This document shows positions 1 to 6,216 of a stretch of 9,950 nucleotides of DNA, in pieces. Made by a program: the position numbers and the translations under genes. The notes beneath the pieces were generated by a model. That model was not told the origin of the DNA and did no database searches. It was given only the letters and a program-made list of their open reading frames with translations. Positions within the stretch are counted from its first letter, which is position 1. Each line of letters opens with the position of its first letter. Source of the DNA: Candidatus Latescibacterota bacterium (GTDB taxonomy: Bacteria > Latescibacterota > 4484-107 > B68-G9); contig DTYS01000120.1 of assembly GCA_012961755.1 (NCBI GenBank), positions 1 to 9,950 on the forward strand, given 5' to 3'.

Positions 1-2
1 CC

Positions 3-797
3 GCCCTCACGGGAAGGGGTGGAAGTTACACCCTAAATCCGTATGTGGGTTGTACCCACATGTGCGCATATTGCTATGCGAGCTACATGTCCAGATGGAA
101 GGGAGAAGGCGGCCCATGGGGGACCTGGGTCCACGTCAAGGTGAACGTGCCGGAGGTGTTAAAAAAGGAGCTTTCGAGGCCTTCCTCCTTAGTGGGTATC
201 TCCGTCTTCATCTCCACGGTCTGCGACCCTTACCAGCCCTCGGAGAAGAAGTATGGCCTGACTAAGAGGTGCCTGGAGGTGCTCTCGGAGCATGCCCAGG
301 CCGGGACCTTGAAGGTCACCCTCGCCACCAAATCCGACCTCGTGCTGCGAGATCTAGACCTTTTTAGAAGCTTCCCCGAAGGAGGTCTACGCCTTGCGTT
401 CTCTATAACTACATACAGGGACGAGGTCGCATCCAGGCTCGAGCCCTTCTCCCCGAGGCCGTCCAGAAGGATAGCAGCCGCAAGGGTGCTCAAGGAGGCA
501 GGGCTCAGGGTCGGGTTCTTCGTATGTCCAGTCCTGCCCTACCTGACCGAGAGGGATCTGGGGGGGATCTTGGACGTAGCTGAGGAGCTCAGGCTGGACT
601 TCCTGAGCTTCGATACTTTGAACTACCTCAAGGGCCACATAAGGAGAGGGATCTTCAGAGCGTACAGGACCTTGGGGGATGAAGCCCTAAGGAGGTTGGA
701 ATACGCTAAGGACGAGCCAGGATATGCTGCAGAACTCAGGGAGCACATCCTGAGGGAGACCTCGGGAAGGGGAATAGATGTGGAGGTCCTCTTCTGA
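3..797 (+). CDS. SplB-like radical SAM protein, 5' end cut by window edge
   Basis: The reading frame is open from the first full codon at 3 to the TGA at 795-797 (264 residues), so the gene begins upstream of the window. A GTG at 45 could be taken for a start, but it is the Val of a conserved motif. The frame before it reads LTGRGGSYTLNPYVGC, the usual lead-in to the iron-sulfur site of the COG1533 (SplB/Rv2578c-like) radical SAM family. The three cluster cysteines (CTHMCAYC, C-x3-C-x2-C) are at bases 51, 63 and 72, followed by a TIM-barrel-like sequence with ISVFISTVCDPYQP and LKVTLATKSDLVLRDLDL. Family members are usually near 290 residues, so perhaps 20-30 are missing. The family is named after spore photoproduct lyase, but most members, including this type, have no established substrate. 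It probably belongs to a separate transcript from kdsC, because a strong promoter lies between them. Family assignment is firm; the reaction is unknown. Confidence 0.85.
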   Translation, partial: ALTGRGGSYTLNPYVGCTHMCAYCYASYMSRWKGEGGPWGTWVHVKVNVPEVLKKELSRPSSLVGISVFISTVCDPYQPSEKKYGLTKRCLEVLSEHAQAGTLKVTLATKSDLVLRDLDLFRSFPEGGLRLAFSITTYRDEVASRLEPFSPRPSRRIAAARVLKEAGLRVGFFVCPVLPYLTERDLGGILDVAEELRLDFLSFDTLNYLKGHIRRGIFRAYRTLGDEALRRLEYAKDEPGYAAELREHILRETSGRGIDVEVLF

Positions 798-904
798 GGC
801 TTGCCCTTTGCTTGGAGGAGTGGGACGAGGCTTCTAGTTGTGAACCGCGGCCAGGTGGAGGACGACGTCGCAATTGTTGGAACGCATAAGCCTTCCCTTG
901 TACC

Positions 905-933
905 TTGACAGACAACGGTAAAGAGATTATAAT
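905..933 (+). promoter_or_regulatory. Perfect sigma-70 consensus promoter of the kdsC-kdsD-rlmN operon
   Basis: TTGACA at 905-910 and TATAAT at 928-933 are separated by exactly 17 bases, a 12 out of 12 match to the housekeeping promoter. Transcription would start near 940, giving a leader of about 65 bases before the kdsC ATG at 1005. No tRNA, rRNA or clear riboswitch follows, so kdsC is the natural first gene. In the 107 bases between the upstream stop (797) and the -35 box I see no gene and no convincing terminator. Confidence 0.8.
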
Positions 934-990
934 TGATCAACGCGTGGACGGCAAACATGGGTTCTGGTGTGTGGGGTCCACCCGGACGAC

Positions 991-997
991 GAGGGGG
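991..997 (+). promoter_or_regulatory. Shine-Dalgarno site that fixes the kdsC start
   Basis: GAGGGGG lies 7 bases before the ATG at 1005. The frame is also open to a TTG at 933 and an ATG at 957. The TTG overlaps the -10 box and could not be on the mRNA, and the ATG at 957 has only a poor ribosome site. Confidence 0.6.
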
Positions 998-1004
998 CTG
1001 TGAG

Positions 1005-1496
1005 ATGGACTGGGGTAGGATCAGGATGGTGGTCCTGGACGTGGACGGAGTCCTCACGGACGGGAGGCTGTACTACGCTCCCGACGGGAGCATAACGAGG
1101 GCCTTCAACGTTCACGACGGTATGGGGATAGTGAGGGCCCTAAGTTCGGGAATAATCGTTGCCGCCTTAAGCGGGAGGGACGATCCATCGGTCAGGAGGA
1201 GGATGGAGGAGCTCGGGGTTGAGTTCTTGGGAGGGAGCGAGGACAAACTTAGGGACTACGAAGATCTACTCCGAAAGCACGGACTTAAGGACGAGGAGGC
1301 TGCTTACGTAGGGGACGACATAAACGATATTCCGGTCATGAGAAGGGCTGGGATCCCGGTCGCCGTGGCCGACGCCAGGCCCGAGGTCAAGGCCGTGGCA
1401 TCTTACATAACCCACGCTAAGGGAGGGGAGGGAGCCGTGAGGGAGGTGTTGGACATGGTGTTGAACGAGCGAGGAGCAGGACCGTGGACCCCTTAG
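1005..1496 (+). CDS. kdsC: 3-deoxy-D-manno-octulosonate 8-phosphate phosphatase (KdsC)
   Basis: This HAD-superfamily phosphatase removes phosphate from KDO-8-phosphate in the cytoplasm, the step before CMP-KDO formation for lipid A-core synthesis. It has 163 residues, typical for the cap-less KdsC/YrbI family, which works as a tetramer. Visible motifs: LDVDGVLTDG (residues 11-20, with nucleophile D12 and general acid D14), the motif II serine in ALSGR (S56), motif III lysine K81 in SEDKLRDY, and the Mg-binding GDDINDIPVM (103-112). The C-terminal KGGEGAVREVLDMVL is the family tail that reaches a neighbouring active site. A relative with the same fold serves as a phosphatase domain for other nine-carbon sugars. 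The adjacent kdsD, whose start overlaps this stop, makes the KDO role the best reading. The start is ATG 1005, chosen from the ribosome site. The first of three genes behind a consensus promoter. Confidence 0.9.
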   Translation: MDWGRIRMVVLDVDGVLTDGRLYYAPDGSITRAFNVHDGMGIVRALSSGIIVAALSGRDDPSVRRRMEELGVEFLGGSEDKLRDYEDLLRKHGLKDEEAAYVGDDINDIPVMRRAGIPVAVADARPEVKAVASYITHAKGGEGAVREVLDMVLNERGAGPWTP

Positions 1497-2473
1497 AGAG
1501 GGCGAGGGAAGTCTTGCGGATCGAGGCCCGGGCCGTCGCCTCATTAGAGGATAAGATAGGTGAAGCTTTCGGCAGGGCCCTGGAGATCATCGTTTCCTCT
1601 AGGGGAAGGGTCATAGTCACGGGAATAGGGAAGTCCGGGCTCATAGCCAGGAAGATAGCGGCTACCTTGACGAGCACTGGCACCCCTGCCTTCTACCTCC
1701 ACCCTGCTGAGGCCATGCACGGGGATGTCGGGATGGTGTGTAGGGGGGACGTGGTGCTGGTCCTATCCAAGAGCGGAAGCACGGACGAGGTGTTCTCCCT
1801 CCTTCCCACGTTCAAAAGGCTCGGGGTCCCAGTGATAACCATGACTTCAAGTCCCGACTCGCCCCTGGCCAGACAGAGCGACCTCGTCCTAGAGGTCCCG
1901 GTGGAGCGGGAAGCTTGCCCCTTCGACCTCGTCCCTACGACGAGCACCACCGCCATGCTCGCCCTCGGAGACGCCTTGGCCGTAGCCCTCTTGGAGGCCA
2001 GGAGCTTCACCGAGGAGGACTTCGCCCTGCTACATCCCGGTGGGAGCATAGGGAGGAAGCTCCTATGGCTCGTTGAGGACATCATGTTCAAGGGCGAGGA
2101 GGTTCCGATAGTAAAGGAGTGGGACAGGATGGGGGATGTGATATTGGAGATGACCTCCAAGGCCCTGGGGATGACCTGCATAGTGGACGGGGAGGGGAAG
2201 TTGACGGGAATCCTCACCGACGGGGACCTAAGGAGGCTCCTTGAGAGGGTGGGGGACGGGGTCCTCCTCCTCACCGCTAAGGAGGCCTACCTTAAGAGCC
2301 CGAGGGGAACCGAAAGGACCCCTCCCCTTACCATAGGCCCAGAGGAGCTCGCTGCCAAGGCTGTCAAGATAATGCAGGAGCATATGATAACGGAACTTAT
2401 AGTCGTGGACTATGAGGAAAGGCCCATAGGCGTCGTGAAGTGGGTAGAGCTTGCGAAGGCCGGGGTCGTTTAG
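1484..2473 (+). CDS. kdsD: Arabinose-5-phosphate isomerase (KdsD), SIS plus two CBS domains
   Basis: This enzyme interconverts ribulose 5-phosphate and arabinose 5-phosphate, the precursor for KDO-8-phosphate synthase. It has 329 residues, almost the same as E. coli KdsD. The SIS domain spans about residues 30-185, and two CBS domains follow at about 200-260 and 275-329. All four residues important in E. coli KdsD (K59, E111, E152, H193) are present at a constant offset: K50 in GIGKSG, E102 in STDEVFSLLP, E143 in EREACPF and H184 in LLHPGGSIGRKLL. The C-terminus ELAKAGVV also matches the family. The GTG start at 1484 has GAGGAG 7 bases upstream and overlaps the last 13 bases of kdsC, which suggests translational coupling. 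The close relatives GutQ and KpsF catalyse the same reaction; neighbouring kdsC favours the lipopolysaccharide role. Confidence 0.93.
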   Translation: MDPLERAREVLRIEARAVASLEDKIGEAFGRALEIIVSSRGRVIVTGIGKSGLIARKIAATLTSTGTPAFYLHPAEAMHGDVGMVCRGDVVLVLSKSGSTDEVFSLLPTFKRLGVPVITMTSSPDSPLARQSDLVLEVPVEREACPFDLVPTTSTTAMLALGDALAVALLEARSFTEEDFALLHPGGSIGRKLLWLVEDIMFKGEEVPIVKEWDRMGDVILEMTSKALGMTCIVDGEGKLTGILTDGDLRRLLERVGDGVLLLTAKEAYLKSPRGTERTPPLTIGPEELAAKAVKIMQEHMITELIVVDYEERPIGVVKWVELAKAGVV

Positions 2474-2499
2474 CCCAAGAAGTTCTCGTTCGGATACTT

Positions 2500-3537
2500 A
2501 TGATGAACCTCGTGGGCATGAGCTTGGAGGAAATGGAGGAGTTCATAAGGAGCCTCGGGAAGGAGAGGTACAGGGCACGTCAGCTCTTCAGGTGGGTGTA
2601 CAAGAAGGGGGCGTCCGACTTCGAGCTTATGACTGACCTCTCGAAGTCCTTCAGGGAGGAACTGTCCGGGATCGCCCGGATAGGAAGCATAAGGGAGGTC
2701 CGGAGGCTCACTTCAAGGGACGGCTCGGCTACGAAGTTCCTCCTTGAGCTTGAGGACGGGGAGAGGGTGGAAAGCGTGCTTATAAGGGACGAAGATCGAA
2801 GGACGGTCTGCCTCTCCTGCCAGGTTGGATGCCCCTTAGGATGCAAGTTCTGCGCCACCGGGAAGATGGGCTTTAAAAGGAACCTCACGGCCGGTGAGAT
2901 ATTGGAGCAGTTGCTCCACATCCGGAAGGTGCTATGGAGGGAAGGGGAAGAGGTAACAAACGTGGTGTTCATGGGAATGGGGGAACCCTTCCTCAACTAC
3001 GAGCAGGTCATGAAGGCTGTGAGGCTGATAAGGCACGAGATGGGGATAGCTTTGGGGGCCAGAAGGATAACCCTTTCAACTGCAGGGATAGTTCCGGGGA
3101 TGGAAAGGCTCTCGAAGGAGGGAGTTCCGATAGGCCTTGCGATCTCCCTTAACGCCGCCGACGATGCGACGAGGACCGAGCTTATGCCCATAAACAGCAG
3201 ATATCCTATTAAGGTCCTCATTAAGGTCGCCGAGGGCTTCTCACGCATATATAAGCGCAGAATAACTTTCGAATATGTCCTCATCTACAGGGTCAACGAT
3301 TCCCCGGAGCACGCTCACAGGCTCGCGGAGATCCTCAAAGGCATACCCTGCAAGGTCAACCTCATCCCATATAACCCTATCCCTGACGTCCCCTTCGAAA
3401 GGCCTCCTGACGAAAGAATCCTGAAGTTCCAGGAGGTACTGCTCTCCCGCAACTACACAGCGACCTTGAGGGACAGCAAGGGGAGGGACATCCAGGCCGC
3501 CTGCGGCCAGCTCAGGGCCTCAACCCGAGGAGCCTGA
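2500..3537 (+). CDS. rlmN: Dual-specificity 23S rRNA/tRNA adenine-C2 methyltransferase (RlmN)
   Basis: RlmN methylates C2 of adenine 2503 in 23S rRNA and of adenine 37 in some tRNAs, using two SAM molecules and a radical mechanism. From ATG 2500 the protein has 345 residues. The N-terminal helical domain carries RYRARQLFRWVY (24-35). The radical SAM cluster is C-x3-C-x2-C at C111, C115 and C118 (GCPLGCKFCATG). The SAM-binding GEP motif is MGMGEPFLNY (158-167). C335 in QAACGQLR is the methyl-carrying cysteine, and C104 matches the second catalytic cysteine (E. coli C118). This pair separates RlmN from ordinary radical SAM enzymes; Cfr also has it, but a housekeeping operon favours RlmN. The start is less certain: neither ATG 2500 nor ATG 2503 has a good Shine-Dalgarno site. 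ATG 2518 would remove the conserved lead-in NLVGMSLEEM. The gene lies 26 bases after kdsD and may rely on coupling. The 3' end overlaps convergent aroK by 26 bases. Confidence 0.93.
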   Translation: MMNLVGMSLEEMEEFIRSLGKERYRARQLFRWVYKKGASDFELMTDLSKSFREELSGIARIGSIREVRRLTSRDGSATKFLLELEDGERVESVLIRDEDRRTVCLSCQVGCPLGCKFCATGKMGFKRNLTAGEILEQLLHIRKVLWREGEEVTNVVFMGMGEPFLNYEQVMKAVRLIRHEMGIALGARRITLSTAGIVPGMERLSKEGVPIGLAISLNAADDATRTELMPINSRYPIKVLIKVAEGFSRIYKRRITFEYVLIYRVNDSPEHAHRLAEILKGIPCKVNLIPYNPIPDVPFERPPDERILKFQEVLLSRNYTATLRDSKGRDIQAACGQLRASTRGA

Positions 3538-4039
3538 CTATCTCCTCCGCCACCTCCTCGGGGGTCCTCATGTCCGTCCTTATCACTATATCCGAGCGGA
3601 GGTAATAAGGTCTCCTAACTTCCAGAAGTTCCTTTATCCTCCTGAGCTTCCCCTCATCGTCCAGTCCCGCCAGAAGGGGCCTATATGTATCCTCCCTGAC
3701 CCTCCTAAGGATGATCTCGGGCTCGGTCCAGAGGCAGACCACCGGTCCCTTGCCCCTGACGACGTCCCAGTTCTCTTCCCTCGTGAGGGCCCCACCTCCT
3801 AAGGCTACCACAGCTCGGCTGGAACCTGCAACCTCAACGAGGCAGATGTGCTCCCACCTCCTGAAGGCCTCCTCACTGACGTCGAAGAGCTCCGGTATCG
3901 TCATGCCGGACCTTCTCTCCACAAGCTCGTCCGTGTCCAGGAAATCCCAACCAAGCCTATCGGCCAGGACCCTTCCGACCACGGTCTTGCCCGAGCCCAT
4001 GAACCCCGTGAGAAATATGCGCTCGATTTTCATGGACAT
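3512..4039 (-). CDS. aroK: Shikimate kinase (AroK)
   Basis: This kinase phosphorylates shikimate with ATP in the chorismate pathway for aromatic amino acids. It has 175 residues, normal for the family. The P-loop GFMGSGKT is at 12-19 and shikimate-binding DTD at D35-D37. The Arg and Glu of FRRWE are at 60-63, GGGA (Walker B region) at 81-84, the lid arginine in YRPLL at R120, and the late substrate arginine in VRRPYY (142-147). Start: ATG 4039, with AGGAAG four bases upstream; MKIERIFLTG could also start at 4033. The frame stays open to 4117, but that extension has no family resemblance. The gene stands alone on its strand, convergent with rlmN (26-base coding overlap) and divergent from the lipoprotein at 4163. 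No other shikimate-pathway gene is in view. Confidence 0.93.
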   Translation of the reverse strand: MSMKIERIFLTGFMGSGKTVVGRVLADRLGWDFLDTDELVERRSGMTIPELFDVSEEAFRRWEHICLVEVAGSSRAVVALGGGALTREENWDVVRGKGPVVCLWTEPEIILRRVREDTYRPLLAGLDDEGKLRRIKELLEVRRPYYLRSDIVIRTDMRTPEEVAEEIVRLLGLRP

Positions 4040-4043
4040 AAGG

Positions 4044-4049
4044 CTTCCT
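4044..4049 (-). promoter_or_regulatory. Shine-Dalgarno site that fixes the aroK start
   Basis: Read on the minus strand this is AGGAAG, 4 bases before ATG 4039 and 10 before ATG 4033. A second purine-rich element (GGAGG, 4057-4061) lies further upstream. Together they argue against the longer open frame that begins at 4117. Confidence 0.5.
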
Positions 4050-4091
4050 GATAATTCCTCCGGGGAGGTCCCCGTCCCGTGCACAAACCCC

Positions 4092-4120
4092 TTGACAAAG
4101 CCTCCTTGAAATCCCATCTT
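4092..4120 (+). promoter_or_regulatory. Possible promoter for the lipoprotein gene
   Basis: A perfect -35 box TTGACA (4092-4097) is followed after 17 bases by CATCTT, a poor -10 with 3 of 6 matches. It points to the gene at 4163, about 35 bases on. Just downstream is a short tandem (CCTTAAA twice, 4134-4148). The -35 is convincing but the -10 is not, so this is tentative. I found no equally good promoter for aroK in the same divergent gap. Confidence 0.3.
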
Positions 4121-4162
4121 TAGAGGGATAGAACCTTAAACCCTTAAAACAAAGGAGAGGAT

Positions 4163-4534
4163 ATGCTCGCACGGATACTCCCGGCCTTGGTCCTCCTGAT
4201 GGGATGCTCCGAGATGGTACGGACCACCCCTGACGCCCTAAAGGACGGCAACTTCGTCAGGCTCACCCTGGACGACAGCACCTTGGTGGAGGGGAAGATA
4301 GGCCGTATGGAGGAGGACAAACTCATCCTTAGGGACTTCACCTTCCTGAAGAAGGGGGAGCGTCCCCCCATAGTGAACTTCTTCACGCTCCCCGTCGAGA
4401 AGGATCGGATCCAGGTGGTGGATCTGCGCAGGACGAAGCCCGCCGGGGTGGTCGGCGGGGTGGTGGGGTTCCTGGTCGCGGTCGGGGTGGTGATCGCCAT
4501 CGTGTTAAAATATAAACGTAAGGAGGAGATTTAA
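4163..4534 (+). CDS. Small lipoprotein with a C-terminal membrane helix, function unknown
   Basis: I do not recognise a named family. The 123-residue protein starts at ATG 4163 with AGGAG six bases upstream. It opens with a short signal peptide ending in a lipobox (LLMGC), so C15 would be lipidated after cleavage. The next residue is Ser, which in E. coli-type sorting favours the outer membrane. Residues about 24-90 form a small, probably beta-rich domain with FVRLTLDDSTLVEGKIGRM followed by DKLILRDF. This 'charge-strand, VEGK, strand' pattern recalls small beta-barrel domains seen in other bacterial lipoproteins, but that is only a resemblance. Residues 94-115 are a glycine- and valine-rich membrane helix, followed by basic KYKRKEEI. 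A lipid anchor plus a C-terminal helix is odd for so small a protein. Its stop codon overlaps that of the convergent DUF6807 gene in a shared TTAA, with no terminator between them. Confidence 0.75.
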   Translation: MLARILPALVLLMGCSEMVRTTPDALKDGNFVRLTLDDSTLVEGKIGRMEEDKLILRDFTFLKKGERPPIVNFFTLPVEKDRIQVVDLRRTKPAGVVGGVVGFLVAVGVVIAIVLKYKRKEEI

Positions 4535-5664
4535 ACTGTCGCTGTTATGACCTCGGGAGGATTGACGAAGTCGTTGTACCTCCCGACAACTTGTCCTTCC
4601 CTCGCATCTCCTACGTGTATATATAACCTATACTTAAACTTAAGGGATTCCCCGGCTTTAAGTACGTAGTCCCCCCTCCTGTTCGGATCGTTATGGAAGT
4701 AAGATAGGCCGAACGGGTTGGCCGTCATAAGGCCGTAGTCCCTCACGTGCCAGTAGGTCGGGTACCTGAACCCATCCGGGTGGTCCATAAGGGCCATCCC
4801 CACCCACCTACCCTCCACGGGTCCCGAGTAGTCGCACCAGGGTGCCCTCCTCCCCCAGGCCTCGGCCTCGTCGATGGCCCCGTAGCTGTTCTCTATCCTA
4901 CCCCCGTTCCTCACCTCCATGGAGGGTTGGACCCTGAGGGAAGCTATCCCTCCCTCCTTAGTATCCCCGAACTTGACGTCCCCTTCGCTCGCCCTGAGTT
5001 CTACCTCCATATCCACGAGCCTTCCCTCCTCGGGGAGGGCATATATCCTTATGTCCCTGACCTCCTCCAGAATCTTCCTCCCGTCAGAACTCACCCAATC
5101 CCCCAAGGCGCATATCCTCCCGAAGACCGGCCCCTCGTCGGTCCTCAGGAACTGCCTGTGGACGGTCCTGCCGTGCCCCTCCATCTCGCTCCAGTTGTCC
5201 ACCCCGTTCACGTCCCCGTGCGCCACCCAGAAGGAGCGATGGTGATGATGGTCCATGTCCTTATCCTCCGGCCTTGCCAGCCTCCTCGTCATGGAGACTC
5301 CATAAGGACCCACGAGGGGATAGAGGAAGGGACGGGCCCACTCGGGTCCGTGGTGGTAGGTGGTGAAGGTGCTCCCGAGGATGACCACCTCCACCTGGCC
5401 CTCCCTCGCGGAGAGCTCGACCTGGCTCCGATTGGGTTCTTCCCTCCACTCCAAAAAGTATACCCTTTCCGTTCCGGCCTGTAGGTTGTCAAGTATCCAC
5501 CACAGCCTGACCCCATCCCCCTCGGGCTCGACCTGAGCCGGGATGACCCTCCCCGCAACCTCCTCCAAGAGCACCGGGTACCTTCCCTCCGATGCCGAAC
5601 CCAGGTGCACGCTCACCGGACAGTTCCTGCGGTCGTGAGTTCCAGCCCGCACGATTATCCTCAT
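4531..5664 (-). CDS. DUF6807 (PmoA-like) family protein
   Basis: The 377-residue protein matches the family annotated as DUF6807 or 'PmoA', a name that does not indicate methane oxidation. Family hallmarks: a beta-rich N-terminal part, RPFLYPLVGPYGVSMTR (111-127), DHHHHRSFWVAHGDVNG (138-154), FGDTKEGGIASLRV (232-245), WCDYSGPVEG (276-285), and DHPDGFRYPTYWHVRDYGL (294-312). The run of four histidines plus conserved Asp could bind a metal or sugar; that is inference. There is no signal peptide, so it is probably cytoplasmic. Members are often found beside Gfo/Idh oxidoreductases and sugar genes, and here a decayed oxidoreductase and galK lie just upstream. ATG 5664 has a strong GGAGGAGGAG site. 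A likely promoter of its own sits at 5696-5724. Family assignment is good; no biochemical activity can be assigned. Confidence 0.8.
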   Translation of the reverse strand: MRIIVRAGTHDRRNCPVSVHLGSASEGRYPVLLEEVAGRVIPAQVEPEGDGVRLWWILDNLQAGTERVYFLEWREEPNRSQVELSAREGQVEVVILGSTFTTYHHGPEWARPFLYPLVGPYGVSMTRRLARPEDKDMDHHHHRSFWVAHGDVNGVDNWSEMEGHGRTVHRQFLRTDEGPVFGRICALGDWVSSDGRKILEEVRDIRIYALPEEGRLVDMEVELRASEGDVKFGDTKEGGIASLRVQPSMEVRNGGRIENSYGAIDEAEAWGRRAPWCDYSGPVEGRWVGMALMDHPDGFRYPTYWHVRDYGLMTANPFGLSYFHNDPNRRGDYVLKAGESLKFKYRLYIHVGDAREGQVVGRYNDFVNPPEVITATV

Positions 5665-5695
5665 CTCTCCTCCTCCCTGAAGGGTTGGTGTTGTA

Positions 5696-5724
5696 AGTGT
5701 ACATCCCTAAGGTGAGCTTGTCAA
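5696..5724 (-). promoter_or_regulatory. Likely sigma-70 promoter of the DUF6807 gene
   Basis: On the minus strand TTGACA (5719-5724) is followed after exactly 17 bases by TACACT (5696-5701), which matches TATAAT at 4 of 6. Transcription would begin near 5689, about 25 bases before the ATG at 5664. The -35 box overlaps the TGA stop of the oxidoreductase relic (5721-5723), so the promoter would keep the downstream gene active even though the gene before it has decayed. Confidence 0.55.
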
Positions 5725-6196
5725 GCCCCTGTGAGGAACCTCTTGAAGGTCTCCTCAAGGAGTTCGACGTCCTCCAAGACACATGTTCTGCCTGTCCAAG
5801 CTTAACAGGGCCTGAGTTGTGGCAGAACACATCGTTAACTCCTCAGCGTGCTCGGGGGAGCCCTGGCCGTGACATCAGGTGCTGGCACGGGGCTCTCTAT
5901 GCCGCAGGTCCAATCCCCACAGAGACAATGGACCCTGGCGAGGAGCTAAGCTCGTCCAACTGGACCTTTCCACCCCGGGATCGCACCTCTGTATAGCCCA
6001 CCATAAGCTTTACGTCCTTTGCAGCCTCCCCGACGTCCGAACATGCGGCTATAGTGCTTGCCGGAATCTATCACCTCCAGGACCACTGGGACGTGCAGCC
6101 CGTGTCGCACTTCTCCCTGAGCATCACAAAGTTGGAAAGGTGGGCGAGCTGTCCCATGAACCCCGTCCCTACGAACCCGAGCCTTACCTTATCCAT
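5721..6196 (-). pseudogene. Decayed Gfo/Idh/MocA-family oxidoreductase
   Basis: No long open frame covers this 476-base stretch, but family pieces occur in the correct order on the minus strand. From ATG 6196, with GGGAGG at 6201-6206, the frame reads MDKVRLGFVGTGFMGQLAH, a typical NAD(P)-binding N-terminus, then stops at 6071-6073. In another frame GLHVPVVLEVIDSGKHY (6101-6051) resembles the segment before the family's EKP motif, which is missing. Back in the first frame, DVKLMVGYTEVR (about 6016-5981) matches the KLMVGYxxR segment. That frame stops at 5897-5899, and VNDVFCHN follows at 5839-5816. The end, DVELLEETFKRFLTGA, in the second frame, closes with TGA at 5721-5723 and looks like a normal family C-terminus. 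Intact members are about 330-380 residues, so roughly half the coding sequence is lost, with at least two frame changes. It sits 20 bases after galK, in the place of an operon gene. The substrate cannot be deduced. Confidence 0.75.
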
Positions 6197-6216
6197 CGTG
6201 CCTCCCTATGTTGTCC

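Noticed and set aside
798..904. Short repeats of AGGCTT and an AAGCCT as a possible terminator after the radical SAM gene
   Set aside because: The arms are only six bases and far apart, and no T-run follows. This is not a credible terminator.
933..1004. N-terminal extension of kdsC from TTG 933 or ATG 957
   Set aside because: TTG 933 overlaps the -10 box and cannot be transcribed from that promoter. Neither start has a good ribosome site, and the added residues do not resemble the family.
911..1004. Possible tRNA or small stable RNA behind the consensus promoter
   Set aside because: I found no cloverleaf, no T-loop sequence and no terminator before kdsC. A simple mRNA leader explains it.
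4040..4117. N-terminal extension of aroK to ATG 4117
   Set aside because: Shikimate kinases begin just before the P-loop, and two ribosome sites lie immediately before ATG 4039. The extension has no start signal of its own.
4747..5484. 245-codon open frame opposite the DUF6807 gene
   Set aside because: It is a proline-rich antisense shadow typical of GC-rich DNA, while the minus-strand frame carries recognisable family motifs.
5697..5713. 17-base near-repeat (GTGTACATCCC-AAGGT) also at 9286-9302
   Set aside because: One mismatch in 17 bases is not far from chance in 10 kb. One copy lies inside the DUF2520 coding sequence, and no longer similarity surrounds them.
5489..5830. 113-codon open frame on the minus strand across the relic and the DUF6807 start
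   Set aside because: It is a continuation of one frame of the decayed oxidoreductase into an out-of-frame part of the DUF6807 gene. It has no ribosome site.
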